Shown here: positions 11,143 through 21,110 of the stretch, piece after piece
Numbering within the stretch: the stretch's first letter is position 1
Layout: the number at the start of each line of letters is the position of its first letter
Origin: Hofstenia miamia
Taxonomy: Eukaryota; Xenacoelomorpha; Acoela; Hofsteniidae
DNA: 64,000 nucleotides
NCBI GenBank assembly: GCA_900660155.1
Contig: CABFPE010000690.1
Location: 179,497 to 243,496, forward strand
Direction of reading: 5' to 3'
Translations under genes and position numbers: made by a program
The notes under the pieces: generated by a model
Database searches by the model: none
Seen by the model: only the letters and a program-made list of their open reading frames with translations
What the model was told of the DNA's origin: nothing

Positions 11143-12824
11143 TTTTTAACTGGTTGGAAATTTTTGCTAACAATGATATACTTAGAAACAACAAACACTT
11201 TCTTAAAACTGACAATCCAAATTTATTTAAAAAAATTTGTTTAAAATAGATGAGAAAGAGACAAAATTTGAACAAAAGTAAAAGGGACATAAATATTATT
11301 ATTAAATAAAGTTTATGTGAAGGCTGGATTCTTATTTCTTCAAGTTAAAAAATCAATATAATTAATTAACTGTGTATTTATTTGTTTAAACTTTAACTGT
11401 TTGAATTTGTTAGAAATGTCTGAAGAGTTACATGCAATGAGCATGCACATTAAAGAAACCATTTTGAAGTGTACCACAGTGTACCAGTGCGCAAATAGAA
11501 CTAAATTCAAATTCAAAGCAATGACCTATGTCTATAGAAAAGGGGGGGGGAGGAAATTGTTAAAGTAGGTTATTGCATAAATCTCATCTAATATTCTAAT
11601 AGGTATCTCACTNGGGTTCCACATCTCAGCTCAGTGAAGTAACTTATGTGTACCCTATCCTAGCTTGGTGCATACTCAATACTCAGCACAACTCAATTTA
11701 GTCTCAATTTGTAAAGTGTACTAAATTCTTGCAACCTTGATTGTTACTAGCTGTTTAATTAATTATGTATTTAGCCATTACCAAAATATATTGGCTTTAG
11801 TTAATTTATTAAGTATCTAGAAGCTTCGTACCCTACATGTAATAATCAATTCAGGCTTGGTCACATTATCAGTCACATTATAGTCATTAATTTGGATCTA
11901 AAATAATATAGATATAAATTCCTACATTTTGCTTACCAGCCTTATTTTGAATTACTTATCATTAGTAGATGTAAGAAAAGGATTAATAGTTAGCTAAATG
12001 GAAATACAAACTCCTAATCATATCCCTAACATAAATGCAGGTTCATGGCTCAGAACAAGGAACCTAGAATTGTTCCTGTTATGGGATCCTTGCCACTACA
12101 GAACACCAACCATTTAGCTGAACATCATATTAGATAATCAAACTGTAATAAGAAACAAGTATAAGAACTCTGAAGAAATTTCTTTATCAATTGTTACAAT
12201 GAATTTCACTCTATTTATAGTTAATTCAAAAAAGTAACTGTCAGTTTCAAATTTCAAATTGTTCATCTGCCAAGATGGCAAAAAATAATGGAAGCAAATT
12301 CGACCCCCTTTGTTTTGCCAATTTAGTAGAATTGACAGATACTAATTATAATCATTTTTAACTGGTTGGAAATTTTTGCTAACAATGATATACTTAGAAA
12401 CAACAAACACTTTCTTAAAACTGACAATCCAAATTTATTTAAAAAAATTTGTTTAAAATAGATGAGAAAGAGACAAAATTTGAACAAAAGTAAAAGGGAC
12501 ATAAATATTATTATTAAATAAAGTTTATGTGAAGGCTGGATTCTTATTTCTTCAAGTTAAAAAATCAATATAATTAATTAACTGTGTATTTATTTGTTTA
12601 AACTTTAACTGTTTGAATTTGTTAGAAATGTCTGAAGAGTTACATGCAATGAGCATGCACATTAAAGAAACCATTTTGAAGTGTACCACAGTGTACCAGT
12701 GCGCAAATAGAACTAAATTCAAATTCAAAGCAATGACCTATGTCTATAGAAAAGGGGGGGGGAGGAAATTGTTAAAGTAGGTTATTGCATAAATCTCATC
12801 TAATATTCTAATAGGTATCTCACT
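10402..12824. repeat. 1,211-bp direct duplication around a single N (assembly join)
   Basis: 10402-11612 and 11614-12824 are the same sequence (offset 1,212; I noticed one base difference, in GTTAAAATGA against GTTACAATGA near 10980/12192). The two copies flank one N at 11613. As at 808, this is the pattern of unmerged contig overlap and not of biology. The unique content is part of the G2 LTR plus the start of the SWIM gene region. Confidence 0.9.
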
Positions 12825-12975
12825 CTCACAAGCATGAGGAAGATGCTGTCCATGGAAATGATTACTTAGACATTTTGCAGTTGTTGCAAAATGATTTACC
12901 ACACATCAGAAGAGGAAAGCTAATTAGAGCTGGGTTTATTGTCAATTGCAAAAAACTAGCAAATGATCTTTTCAT
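12628..12975 (+). pseudogene. N-terminal exons of the SWIM gene, possible FLYWCH/WRKY-GCM1-type finger
   Basis: Two exon-like pieces. The first starts ATG at 12628 and reads MSEELHAMSMHIKETILKCT, continuing to VYQCANRT. The second (from an AG acceptor at 12813-12814) reads VSHSHKHEEDAVHGNDYLDI and goes on to PHIRRGKLIRAGFIVNCKKL. The order Cys, Cys, then His-x-His fits the zinc finger found at the N-terminus of many MULE proteins. The short intervening 12777-12814 starts GT and ends AG, but the reading phase does not match across it. A run of nine G at about 12755 lies just before, so a sequencing error or decay is possible. Confidence 0.4.
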
Positions 12976-13016
12976 GTTAAGATTTCTAAATATGCTCACT
13001 TTAATAACACAAAGCA

Positions 13017-13048
<32 letters not shown>

Positions 13049-13063
13049 TATATATATATATAT
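13017..13063. repeat. (AT)n microsatellite
   Basis: Alternating A and T for about 45 bases, with one interruption TATATTATATGTATAT. A second short (AT)n tract lies at 13199-13213. Both fall in presumed introns of the SWIM gene. Confidence 0.9.
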
Positions 13064-13262
13064 AACAAATGTGTATGTTAGAATCAGAAAGTCATCATCA
13101 AATCCTCTCCTAACTTTACAGGATGTGCAGAAGTTTCTAAAAAAGAAAACAATGTGGACAATGATTTTTTGTATAAAATCATAACTAACAATATAACAAT
13201 ATATATATATATGTAAGGGTCTCTAATCTTTCTAGCCCAAATATTATGGTGTTTTTTTTTAG

Positions 13263-13725
13263 ATTATTTACTGTTTTAGATCACATTCAAAGAAATACAC
13301 ATGATTTATTGAAACATCTTATTGAATTTTTAAGTAACTCTGAAGATATTGACGGATGTATCGAAAATTCGCCCATTGTCAGCCGCAATGTGGAAGACGA
13401 GGCATTCCGCATTGCAACGGATCCTTTCGAAATTTTAATTCTTAGTGACAATATAATTGTTATGCATACATGTGAAAGCTTGTTAACATTAGCTGATGCT
13501 GTTAGTACTTTCATGGATGCTCTGAATGGCACTGCTACTAATTTTGATATATTGCACTTACTTTTCAAAGATTACCAGTTTATAATCATTTCTGATGTCA
13601 TGGTCTGCTCATGCCAAATGTTTGCAAAGTCTTATTACTGCTCACACATTGTGGCTCTATTGCATATTGCAAAAATCCGTATAATTGAAAATTCTCCAAT
13701 TCTTTTTCCAAAAGTAGGATGCTGA
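13263..13725 (+). pseudogene. SWIM-domain exon
   Basis: An open stretch of about 150 codons starts right after a strong acceptor (nine T then AG at 13261-13262). Its C-terminal part reads VMVCSCQMFAKSYYCSHIVA, which has the C-x-C-x(n)-C-x-H spacing of SWIM fingers, a DNA- or protein-binding module frequent in MULE transposases and related transposon proteins. The first 100 residues are an ordinary soluble helix/strand mix that I do not recognise. There is an (AT)n tract and a further possible exon (13122-13212) just upstream. A short, Arg- and Gln-rich piece at 13811-13905 may be the C-terminal tail. Intron phases do not close, so the gene is probably dead. Confidence 0.55.
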
Positions 13726-14374
13726 GGTCACTCAGGAAAGCTTCTTACAAAGATTCTTAACTCTTGAATAATAAATGAAAATTGTATTTGAAAACTGTCC
13801 ATGGTTATAGGCCTATTGGGGAAGAATCCACACAAAAAAATTCTAATGCATCTAGGCAGCTGCCTCTGTGGCAATATGGAAGAGCTGTTTGTTATGCAAC
13901 TGTTTAAAAAAGGCTTCTTAGCAAATACTTAAACTACAGTATGGCCTATATGATACAAGTTATAAATACAAAGAGAAATGGAAAATCACTTACATTTAGG
14001 CAGAAGGATGTGTTTATTTTAGAAGCAGTTATGTAACAATGGGAGAATGTGTGATTAAACTGATTATTAAATAACAGCATATACCAACCCATTGATGCTT
14101 TTCTAAAAGAAGTTATTACTTGAACAATATATTATAGCAAAAATGATCCATCACCCCTTCAATTACAATGGCTTAAATAAAATTCACAAATGCTTGCTGT
14201 AACACTATTATCTTGCACATAATTTAATCAATTCAGAAAAGTATGTAGATATTCAAAATATTGTTGTTACCTCAATAAGGCTTCAAAGACACAAAATCCA
14301 CTTTGTAGGCACATTGCTTAAGTTTATTAAATACTTCTTATTAACATATATATTTACTATTTACTTCACAAAGT

Positions 14375-14690
14375 TCATCTTACATACTTATTCTGATTGG
14401 CTAATAAATTTATTTTTGCAAGGTGGGTTTCCATAGTTACATATCTTAAGCAATTTGCATTGTTGGTCTTAAGAATGTGTTTGTTGTTTCTAAGTATATC
14501 ATTGTTGGAAAAAAGTACCAACCCTTTTAACTGATAATTCTTGGTTGCATAATACACACTAATCTAAATTGATAATAAATGTTTATGATATATTTTTAAT
14601 CACATTTTAAATTCAATCTTAGTTTATTTCCACTGACTATCTTTCATTAGCAGCTTGATTCATTAGATGATGCTACACTAACAAATGAAC
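14375..14690 (-). repeat. Dispersed repeat R1 (inverted arm plus outer flank)
   Basis: The inner part (14420-14550) is the inverted copy of 12355-12480. The outer part (14541-14690), beginning CTTGGTTGCATAATACACAC, recurs in direct orientation at 17331-17460 as CTTGGTTGCATATTACAAAT. The inner part is also open on the minus strand for 60 codons (NNDILRNNKHILKTNNANCL), and the other copy is open over the same words (NNDILRNNKHFLKTDNPNLF). It may therefore be old coding sequence and not a plain repeat. Confidence 0.6.
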
Positions 14691-14769
14691 AAATGATGAC
14701 TTTTATTGAATCTCTGAATTTATCATTTAGAAAAGAAACATTGTTTTGGGTGTGTGATAGAATGAACTG
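14652..14769 (+). other. Candidate exon, unrecognised
   Basis: An acceptor-like TTCATTAGCAG at 14641-14651 is followed by 39 open codons beginning LDSLDDATLTNEQMMTFIES and ending FWVCDRMN at a good donor (T/GTAAGT). I do not recognise the peptide. A decayed relative of its first codons is in the R1 copy at 17430-17455 (VDLDDA). It may be an exon of the SWIM element or of an unrelated gene. Confidence 0.3.
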
Positions 14770-15088
14770 TAAGTTTTTAATTTAATTAATCTCTAAGCCC
14801 ATCAATAATTTATTCAATCACAGCTATCAGTATACACAAATTATGGAAAATTCTACAGACTGTATAAAGGACTATTATAAATTTGTGCATTGAATGAACA
14901 CTCCACAAGGTATATTATTATCTCCATTTACTAATAATAATCATTGTAAATTTAAGAAATTTGTTGTGAAACCATTGTAACTAATAATTAACCATTTTGT
15001 TTTCTTGTCTATTTATTATTAATTTATTAATAATATTAAAATCAAACTAATACATGTAGAATCAAGTGAAAGCAAAACTATACATTTT

Positions 15089-15627
15089 CTATTTACTAAA
15101 TTGTAATACAATACAATTTATAATACTATTATTCTTGATCTTCATGTCATCATTGTGGAAAAGTTTTTTATTGATCATAACATTGTATTTTTCACCCAAT
15201 GCCTTGACATATTGTTTTGGTAGAAAATAGTAAACACCATTATTGAGTCTAATCTTTACTGCAACACAATACCATGTGTTCAACTGAACAGTGTCCTCAA
15301 TTGTTAGCCAGTTATTTTTGGAAATTCACTAGCAGGACTCACATTTGAAAAAATGTATGATGATGGTTGTGAATTGATGTCATTTAAATGTTGTAAAATA
15401 TCATCACCTTCTTCTTCTTGTACCTTTGTGTTCAGAAAGACAATAGCATTATTAATTGCAGGATGTCTTCACTTGTGAGGAGCTTTGAGCATTTCTTTTG
15501 TAGGTGAAGACAGTGGGATCATCATCTCTTGTGTTAGCAGATTAGAGTTGGAGGCTGGTGGCAGAGTTGTACATAACTCATCAAACAGACTACCAAGTGA
15601 ACCAGATGCTAATGTTTCAACAGACAT
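15089..15627 (-). pseudogene. Small gene of a probable virus-like element; possible OB-fold protein
   Basis: From an ATG at 15627 the minus strand gives an acidic, Ser- and Pro-rich N-terminal part (MSVETLASGSLGSLFDELCT) and then a compact C-terminal domain containing TWYCVAVKIRLNN and VYYFLPKQYVKALGEKY, ending at 15089. The Y-F-L-P-K-x-Y-V pattern after a strand-rich stretch recalls small single-strand-DNA-binding-like ORFs I have seen described in invertebrate mobile elements, but this is an impression, not a match. It is the only gene here with a complete-looking promoter (15674-15864). It is broken in a few places. A fossil polymerase of Polinton type lies 5.5 kb away on the other strand and might be from the same element. 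Confidence 0.4.
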
Positions 15628-15673
15628 AAGAAAAACTAATTTTCTTGAATAAAAATAATTATGATTTGGGCTA

Positions 15674-15864
15674 AATATATAGATTGACTTGTTTAATCAG
15701 TAAATACATAATGACGTCAGCACAACACATCAGCAATATCCACAGCCCAGCAGAGGTAAAAGGCCATGATCACAACCAATCAGAGAATAGTGTAACCTCT
15801 TCCCCCAACTTCTCAACCAATCAGAGAAAAGTATAACCTCCTCCCACACCTCTGGACCAATCAG
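15674..15864 (-). promoter_or_regulatory. Compact promoter: TATA box, CRE, three CCAAT repeats
   Basis: Upstream of the ATG at 15627 the minus strand has a TATA box (TATATATT, 15674-15682, about 50 bases upstream), a perfect palindromic CRE TGACGTCA at 15712-15719, and three inverted CCAAT boxes. Read on the plus strand these are CCAATCAG at 15776-15783, 15817-15824 and 15857-15864. The CCAAT boxes sit in imperfect tandem units of 40-41 bases that also share AGTGTAACCTC-like words. Repeated CCAAT plus CRE plus TATA is typical of strong animal-cell promoters, including those of small DNA viruses. Confidence 0.6.
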
Positions 15865-15929
15865 AAAAAGTGTAAGCAAATGGACTTGGCCCCTACTACT
15901 GATAGAGAATGTTATTTGCATTTTTAATT

Positions 15930-16345
15930 TATTTCTCTGCTACTAGAATTGTGATTCTTTAAATTATAGAGTGATTATTCTTTGTTATTTCAATGTGTTT
16001 TTATAATATTTCTGGAAATGTTCATAAATGCCTGTCCTTAAAAGTCTTAAAAGCATTTTTTGTTCATATTTTTTTGAAAAGTTTTAGCTGTCATTACTTT
16101 CTTCAAGAATACTTTTCTGTAAATGTTCTTAACAATTAAATTTTTTTGAAATGATTTGATTGCTACTTGTTTTCTAGTGTCATTGTGATTGTAAATATCT
16201 TACCCCCTCAACATTTTATTTCATAGTACATTTTTTTCAAGTACTGTGTAATGCTTAAATAATTTTATTTGCACATTGTAATTACATACACTAATTACAT
16301 ATGGTAGTTATTTTCCAGATTGTTGTTGTAATTTACATTTCATAT
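15930..16345 (+). repeat. Outlying units of the ~250-bp tandem array
   Basis: This stretch is alignable with the array at 18441-19680, for example CAAGTACTGTGTAATGCTTA followed by AATAATTTTATTTGCACATT here against AGTACTATGTAAATACTAAA followed by AATAATTTTATTTGCTCATT near 19236-19275. It is separated from the main array by two LTR-like insertions. No gene is visible. Confidence 0.55.
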
Positions 16346-17321
16346 TGTAATATCCTTTACCAGGCATTGTCACTGTTTTCCTGTGTTACTTTCTAACAGC
16401 TGTTGTGTACTTTTGGGTAGGGATTTACTAACACTGCTTTAGCTTTTACTTAGTTCCATTAACATAGATTAACAAAATGTAACTATTCACTATTTAGGTG
16501 ATGAAGCCATACAGTATCTCTTCAAATGATCAATAGTGGGCATCTGCCTGAAGCTGATCTCCACATCCAGTTTCACTTGTTCACCAATGATCCACTTGGT
16601 TGAGTTCCACCTCTCAGCTCAATGATATAACTTATTTGTACCCTATCCTAGCTCAGTGCATACTCAAGACAAGACACAATTTGACTTAGACTCTATTTGT
16701 AAAAGTGTTTCACATTTATGCAACCTGACTTGTCACTAGCTGTGTTATAAATATTACATGTAGTGATTACCAAAATATATTGGCTTTAATAATTAGTTTA
16801 ATATCTAGCAGCTTCCTAACCTACATTTAATAATTTCTACATGCTCAGTCACATTATCAGTCACATTATTGTCAACAATTTGGATCTAAAATAATATAGA
16901 CATAATTTCTAGGTTTTGGCTTACTAGCCATATCTTGAGTTGTTATGTTTAATACATGTAGACAATGATCAGTTGTCAACTAAATGAGAATAAAACCATT
17001 TTTGTGGTCTGGCACAAAGACTCTAGAATCATTCCCATGATGGATCCAGACCACTACTAAACACAACTTGTTTAGCTTGACATTTTATTAAATATTCAAA
17101 CCATAGTAACAATACAATATAAGAATTTGAAATGAATTTCTTTATCAATTGCTTACATTGAATTTAATCTATTTATAGTAGTTCAGAAAAGTACCTGTTG
17201 ATTTTGAAATTTAAATCATTTGTCTGCCAATATGGAGGCTAAAAATAATGGAAACAATTTTGCTTCCCCTGTTTCAAAAAAAATATTATTATCAACAAAT
17301 ACCAATCTCTAATTAATTGCA
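16346..17321 (-). repeat. Solo LTR, family A
   Basis: Starts TGTAATATCCTTTACCAGGC and ends near ...TTAATTGCA, about 976 bases. It is alignable end to end with the G1 LTR (for example CTATTTAGGTGATGAAGCCA and ACCAAAATATATTGGCTTTA). No internal gypsy sequence is attached on either side, so it is a solo LTR left by LTR-LTR recombination or a truncated insertion. I could not find a matching 5-bp target duplication (CATAT on the left, CTTGT on the right). Confidence 0.7.
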
Positions 17322-17330
17322 CTTGTTTTG

Positions 17331-17460
17331 CTTGGTTGCATATTACAAATTAATCTAAACTGATCATATATTTTTACAATATATTTTTAATCATAATTGT
17401 TTTTGATCTTATTCTTTTTAATTGACGTTAGCAGCTTTAGGTTGATTTGGATGATGCTAA
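17331..17460 (+). repeat. Second copy of the R1 outer flank
   Basis: Matches 14541-14680, ending GTTAGCAGCTTTAGGTTGAT against CATTAGCAGCTTGATTCATT. It abuts the solo LTR on its left, so that LTR or a rearrangement replaced the rest of the repeat. Confidence 0.55.
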
Positions 17461-17489
17461 AATATTGTTAAAAACCAGTTTAGTGCCCA

Positions 17490-18440
17490 CAAGTCAGTGC
17501 TTTTCTTTGAGAGTGATTTTATTGCTTTATGTAATGTAGAATTGTTGGCTGGCACTCTAATTACACTATAGAACTCATTGTCATGGCAGAAGGTTGTAGT
17601 AGTGACCTTATTATAACTGCCCTGATTCCAGTAAATTAACATAGAGAATTTTTTTAGAACAAACATTGGTAATTCATTCAAGTAACTAAGACTTTTTAAG
17701 TAAAATCCAAGATGACCAATTCACATGGCTTCCAGCCAAAGTGATATCCAAAAAGCAAAGTGCTTAACTTGAGTGAATGGTGCTACCTTAATTCTCTCAC
17801 ATTTTATTATCTATCTCATCACTAAAAATGAACATCTCATTTGCATTGTTATCTCACTAAATAATAGCATGTAGTTGCCATGCATTCATGCTAACCAATA
17901 GTATAATATCATCAGGGTGTAATAGTTATCAATGCATGTACTTGTTGAAATAGAACAACAGGTTTATTATTTCCCTATACATAGCTGTATAAATAAACTA
18001 AAAGGTCTACAATTTGGCCTAGTTGGATCTCTAGATGCTACATGTTGCATCAGTACTTGAGGAAAGTACTCACAAATTGTTGCCATAATTTACAGTTATT
18101 TGCATATTGAAAAAGAAAGTTAATAAATAAAAGGTAAACAATAGTTGAAGCTAGATAAAATCTATTAACCATATTCTACATTGTTGTTAATTTTTATACA
18201 ATTCAAATTATTACCTGTCTTTGTTTACAACTAAAGATTATATGATAATCATGTCATGGTTTTCCCTCACAATTTAATTTGAGCAATAATAATATGTAGC
18301 ACCTAAGTGAAGGGACATTAAATTGTTTTTGTAAACTAAAACCAAAATAAGACTTTATGTCATACTGATGTCATTGCAAAATAAAATCAAGAAATAATAA
18401 TCACAAAATTTCCTTGTGTGACTCTACAGTAACAATGATT
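17490..18440. repeat. Dispersed repeat family B, copy 1 (LTR-like)
   Basis: About 950 bases alignable to 47580-48550. The anchor AATAATAGCATGTAGTTGCC (17859-17878) is followed in both copies by ATGCATTCA, and the far end has TGTGACTCTACAGTAAC against GAGTGACTCTACAATAA. The length and the solitary, dispersed state suggest an LTR of a second family, but TG...CA ends are not clear. No gene is credible inside. Confidence 0.5.
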
Positions 18441-19680
18441 GTTTCTTGAAATGATTTTGATTGTTATTTGTTAATTCCCAAGATGAATATCATATCACTT
18501 AATGCTACACTCTACTCACCCCTAAAATTCAATTATTTTGTAATAGCAAAAGCTAACTGATGCCTTTAGTAACTTGCTCAATTATTCATTCATTTTTTTG
18601 AAAGCATGTTAAAGCATTTGCGTATTTCAGTGTTTTTCCTTGTTAATAGTTTCCAGTATATATTTTTAAGCATTGTTATAACATTATTTCAATTATGAAT
18701 ATCCTTTTTGTTGAATAACTTTCCCATAATGCATATTCATTACTTAGATTATTATGTCCAACCTAAAACAATTGTATTTTCACATTAATAAATTTCCAGG
18801 GTGTTGTTAGTAACTTGCTCAATTATTCATTTATTTTTTCAAAATGTGTTAAAGCATTTACACATTTCAGAGTTTTTCTTCAATATTGATTTTCTGTAAA
18901 TATTTTTAAGCATTGTTATAACATTAATTCAATTATGAATATCCTTTTTGTTTGATAACCTTTCCATAATGCATGTTCCTCTATTATTATTCACAACCTA
19001 AAAACAAATGTGTTTATGCAAAATAATTCTATGATATTGTATTAATTAATTTCTAGGCTGCTGATAGCAACCCACTCAATTATTCATTTGTTTTTTCAAA
19101 AAGCATGCTAAGCATTTTGTGAATTTCAGTGTTTTTGTAGAGAATTATTTTCTGTTGATGTTTTAAGCATTGTTATAATATTATTTCAATTATGAATATC
19201 CTTGTTGTTCAATATATTATTTTCACAATGAGTATTTTTTAGTACTATGTAAATACTAAAATAATTTTATTTGCTCATTTGTACAACTGATTCTAGTGTT
19301 TTGCATTAATTGATTTCCAACTGTTTTTGGCAACTTGCTCAATTATTCTTTTGTTTTTTCAAAAAATGTGTTAAGCACTCTATGAGTTTCAGTGTTCTTC
19401 TTTTGAGAATAATTTTCTGTAAAAGTTTTCAAGCCTTGTTACAACATTATTTCAATTATGAATATACTGTTTGTTCAATAATTTATTTTCATAATGCGTA
19501 TTTTTCAAGTACCACATAAATACTAAAATAATTTTATGCATGCATTTGTGCAACTGATTCTATGATATCACATTGGTTCATTTATACACTCTTGTAACTC
19601 AATTGATTTCTTTGAATATTTTTCAAATAGTTTCTAGAACACAAAAAAATGTTAGTGCTTATAAAATAAAGCAGCCTAAC
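18441..19680 (+). repeat. Tandem array, unit about 245-260 bp, four to five degenerate copies
   Basis: Successive units start at about 18566, 18810, 19066 and 19328, each with a form of AACTTGCTCAATTATTCATT. They continue with TTTTTTCAAAA, GCATTGTTATAACATTATTT, CAATTATGAATATCCTTTTT and a CATAATGCATATTC-like word. Spacings are 244, 256 and 262 bases. The units have diverged from each other, so the array is old. Short reading frames in it are by-products of the repeat. Confidence 0.75.
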
Positions 19681-21110
19681 TATTAGAAAGGCTTTGACAT
19701 GTGATAATAAATCTATATGAATTCAAGAAATGTGTATTGTTATATTGTTACTACTATCATTTATATAATGAAAGCTGGAATTTCTCTACATTGCCCTGAC
19801 TTTCTCCTGTTTAAATACATCTCTTTGACAAAAACTTCATTTGATTTTAATTGCCGGCATCATTTCAAAAGTGATTTGAATTTTTTGAATAATTTTAATT
19901 TGCATTATTATCATGTATATATCTCAGAAAATGTTCATAAGCATTGTTAAGACCTAGCATACATTTACAAATGAATACCTCTTAAATTTATTTAAATTGT
20001 TAGACATTTGCTGTTTGTATTTTATAATATAGTAAAAAATTATGAATATATACTGCTATTTAAAAAACCTTGTTTTCTCACATTTATTATTATAACAATA
20101 GTTATTTCCAGAGCAATAATATAATTTGGAAAAGCATACAAATCTTTATTTGCTAAAACCAAGTAAATTTCATCCTTTTTGCATTAATGTATTTTCTGTT
20201 AGATGTGCATTAACTTTTATGTAATTAACAGTGGTTAAACAAGTGTGGTTCACAACAACAAATGATTCACTTTGAAATTTCATCATATATTGATTTATGA
20301 TTATCAAATAACAATGTTGGTAATTGTAAATGGATAATGAATTCCAAGCATTTTTACTTTTTCCATTTGAGCGTCTATGTATGCATGATATTCATTTTTC
20401 TTGAAAAACTTGTGCTGTTTATAAAATTAAAACAATGTAAATTTCATGCAGCAAAAATATTTTTTATTGGACATTTCATGAACACTTTAATACTATTGCA
20501 AAAGCTTACAACTTTTGTATAAATATTTTCTGTTGAACATTGTTTTGCATTTATTGCATTGAAATAGTTGCTATTGTTGGTATTATTTATAAAACTAAAA
20601 ATTTTGAATTTCATGTAGCAATAAATATTCAGACACTGCTTTTATATGTGAGTGAATTCTATTAACTAATATACACTTGCATGCTTGTTCTCAGCTATAA
20701 ATATAGGTTTATGCCTTAAAATAAACTCCTTTTAGTCAGCAAGGTTCTTTATTTATCTACTTTACTACATTGAAAAGTGTTAAAAAAACTTTTAATTTAG
20801 TAATTGTGTTTTACATTTTGTTTCACAATGTAATGAAAATTGATTACTACACATCTTATGCCTTTTTCAAAAATGAATTATCACCTGTTTGTGAATCAGT
20901 TTTATGTTAACCCATTTCTGTCAATCATTTGCTCTAATTCCCATATGTGGAAATTTTCTGGGCAAATTCACTCCCTCATCATTCAATAGAATTTCATTTT
21001 AATTGGTTGGGCAGGGCATAACTCTTTAAGTATGAGGTGAGCAGTGATACAATTTTCATTTCAATTTGATTCCTGTGGATATTACTTACTTAACTTCTCT
21101 CACTTAGACA
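19681..21110. other. AT-rich stretch without a gene
   Basis: No convincing exon. Two related segments at about 20410-20470 and 20570-20640 (TTTATAAAATTAAAACAATG and TTTATAAAACTAAAAATTTT, each followed by AATTTCATGCAGCA or AATTTCATGTAGCA) look like a decayed tandem pair. A CCAAT box in inverted form (ATTGGTTGGG, from 21002) lies about 105 bases upstream of the PolB start and may be its promoter. Confidence 0.5.

Larger units (their letters stand above)
12355..14570 (+). mobile_element. SWIM zinc-finger element with inverted flanking repeats (Mutator-like?), decayed
   Basis: A block around 12360-12460 (and its assembly duplicate at 11150-11250) recurs inverted at about 14440-14550. The best-kept part is AATGATATACTTAGAAACAA and the 20 bases after it. 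Between the two arms lie exon-like pieces ending in a SWIM finger. Long, imperfect terminal repeats around a zinc-finger plus SWIM protein suggest a MULE-type DNA transposon. No DDE catalytic core is visible, so it could also be a non-autonomous or accessory-gene element. The outer ends are not defined. Confidence 0.4.

Noticed and set aside
11614-12354. An additional partial LTR
   Set aside because: Identical to 10402-11142 and bounded by the N at 11613; treated as assembly duplication, not a fifth LTR.
15730-15921. Minus-strand frame of 63 codons (MQITFSISSRGQVHLLTLFL...)
   Set aside because: It lies exactly over the CCAAT tandem units; the apparent repeats in the peptide come from the promoter repeat.
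17457-17681. Minus-strand frame of 74 codons
   Set aside because: Inside repeat family B, not conserved in the second copy at 47580-48550.
19310-19950. Plus-strand frames in the tandem array region
   Set aside because: Not shared between array units and without splice signals.
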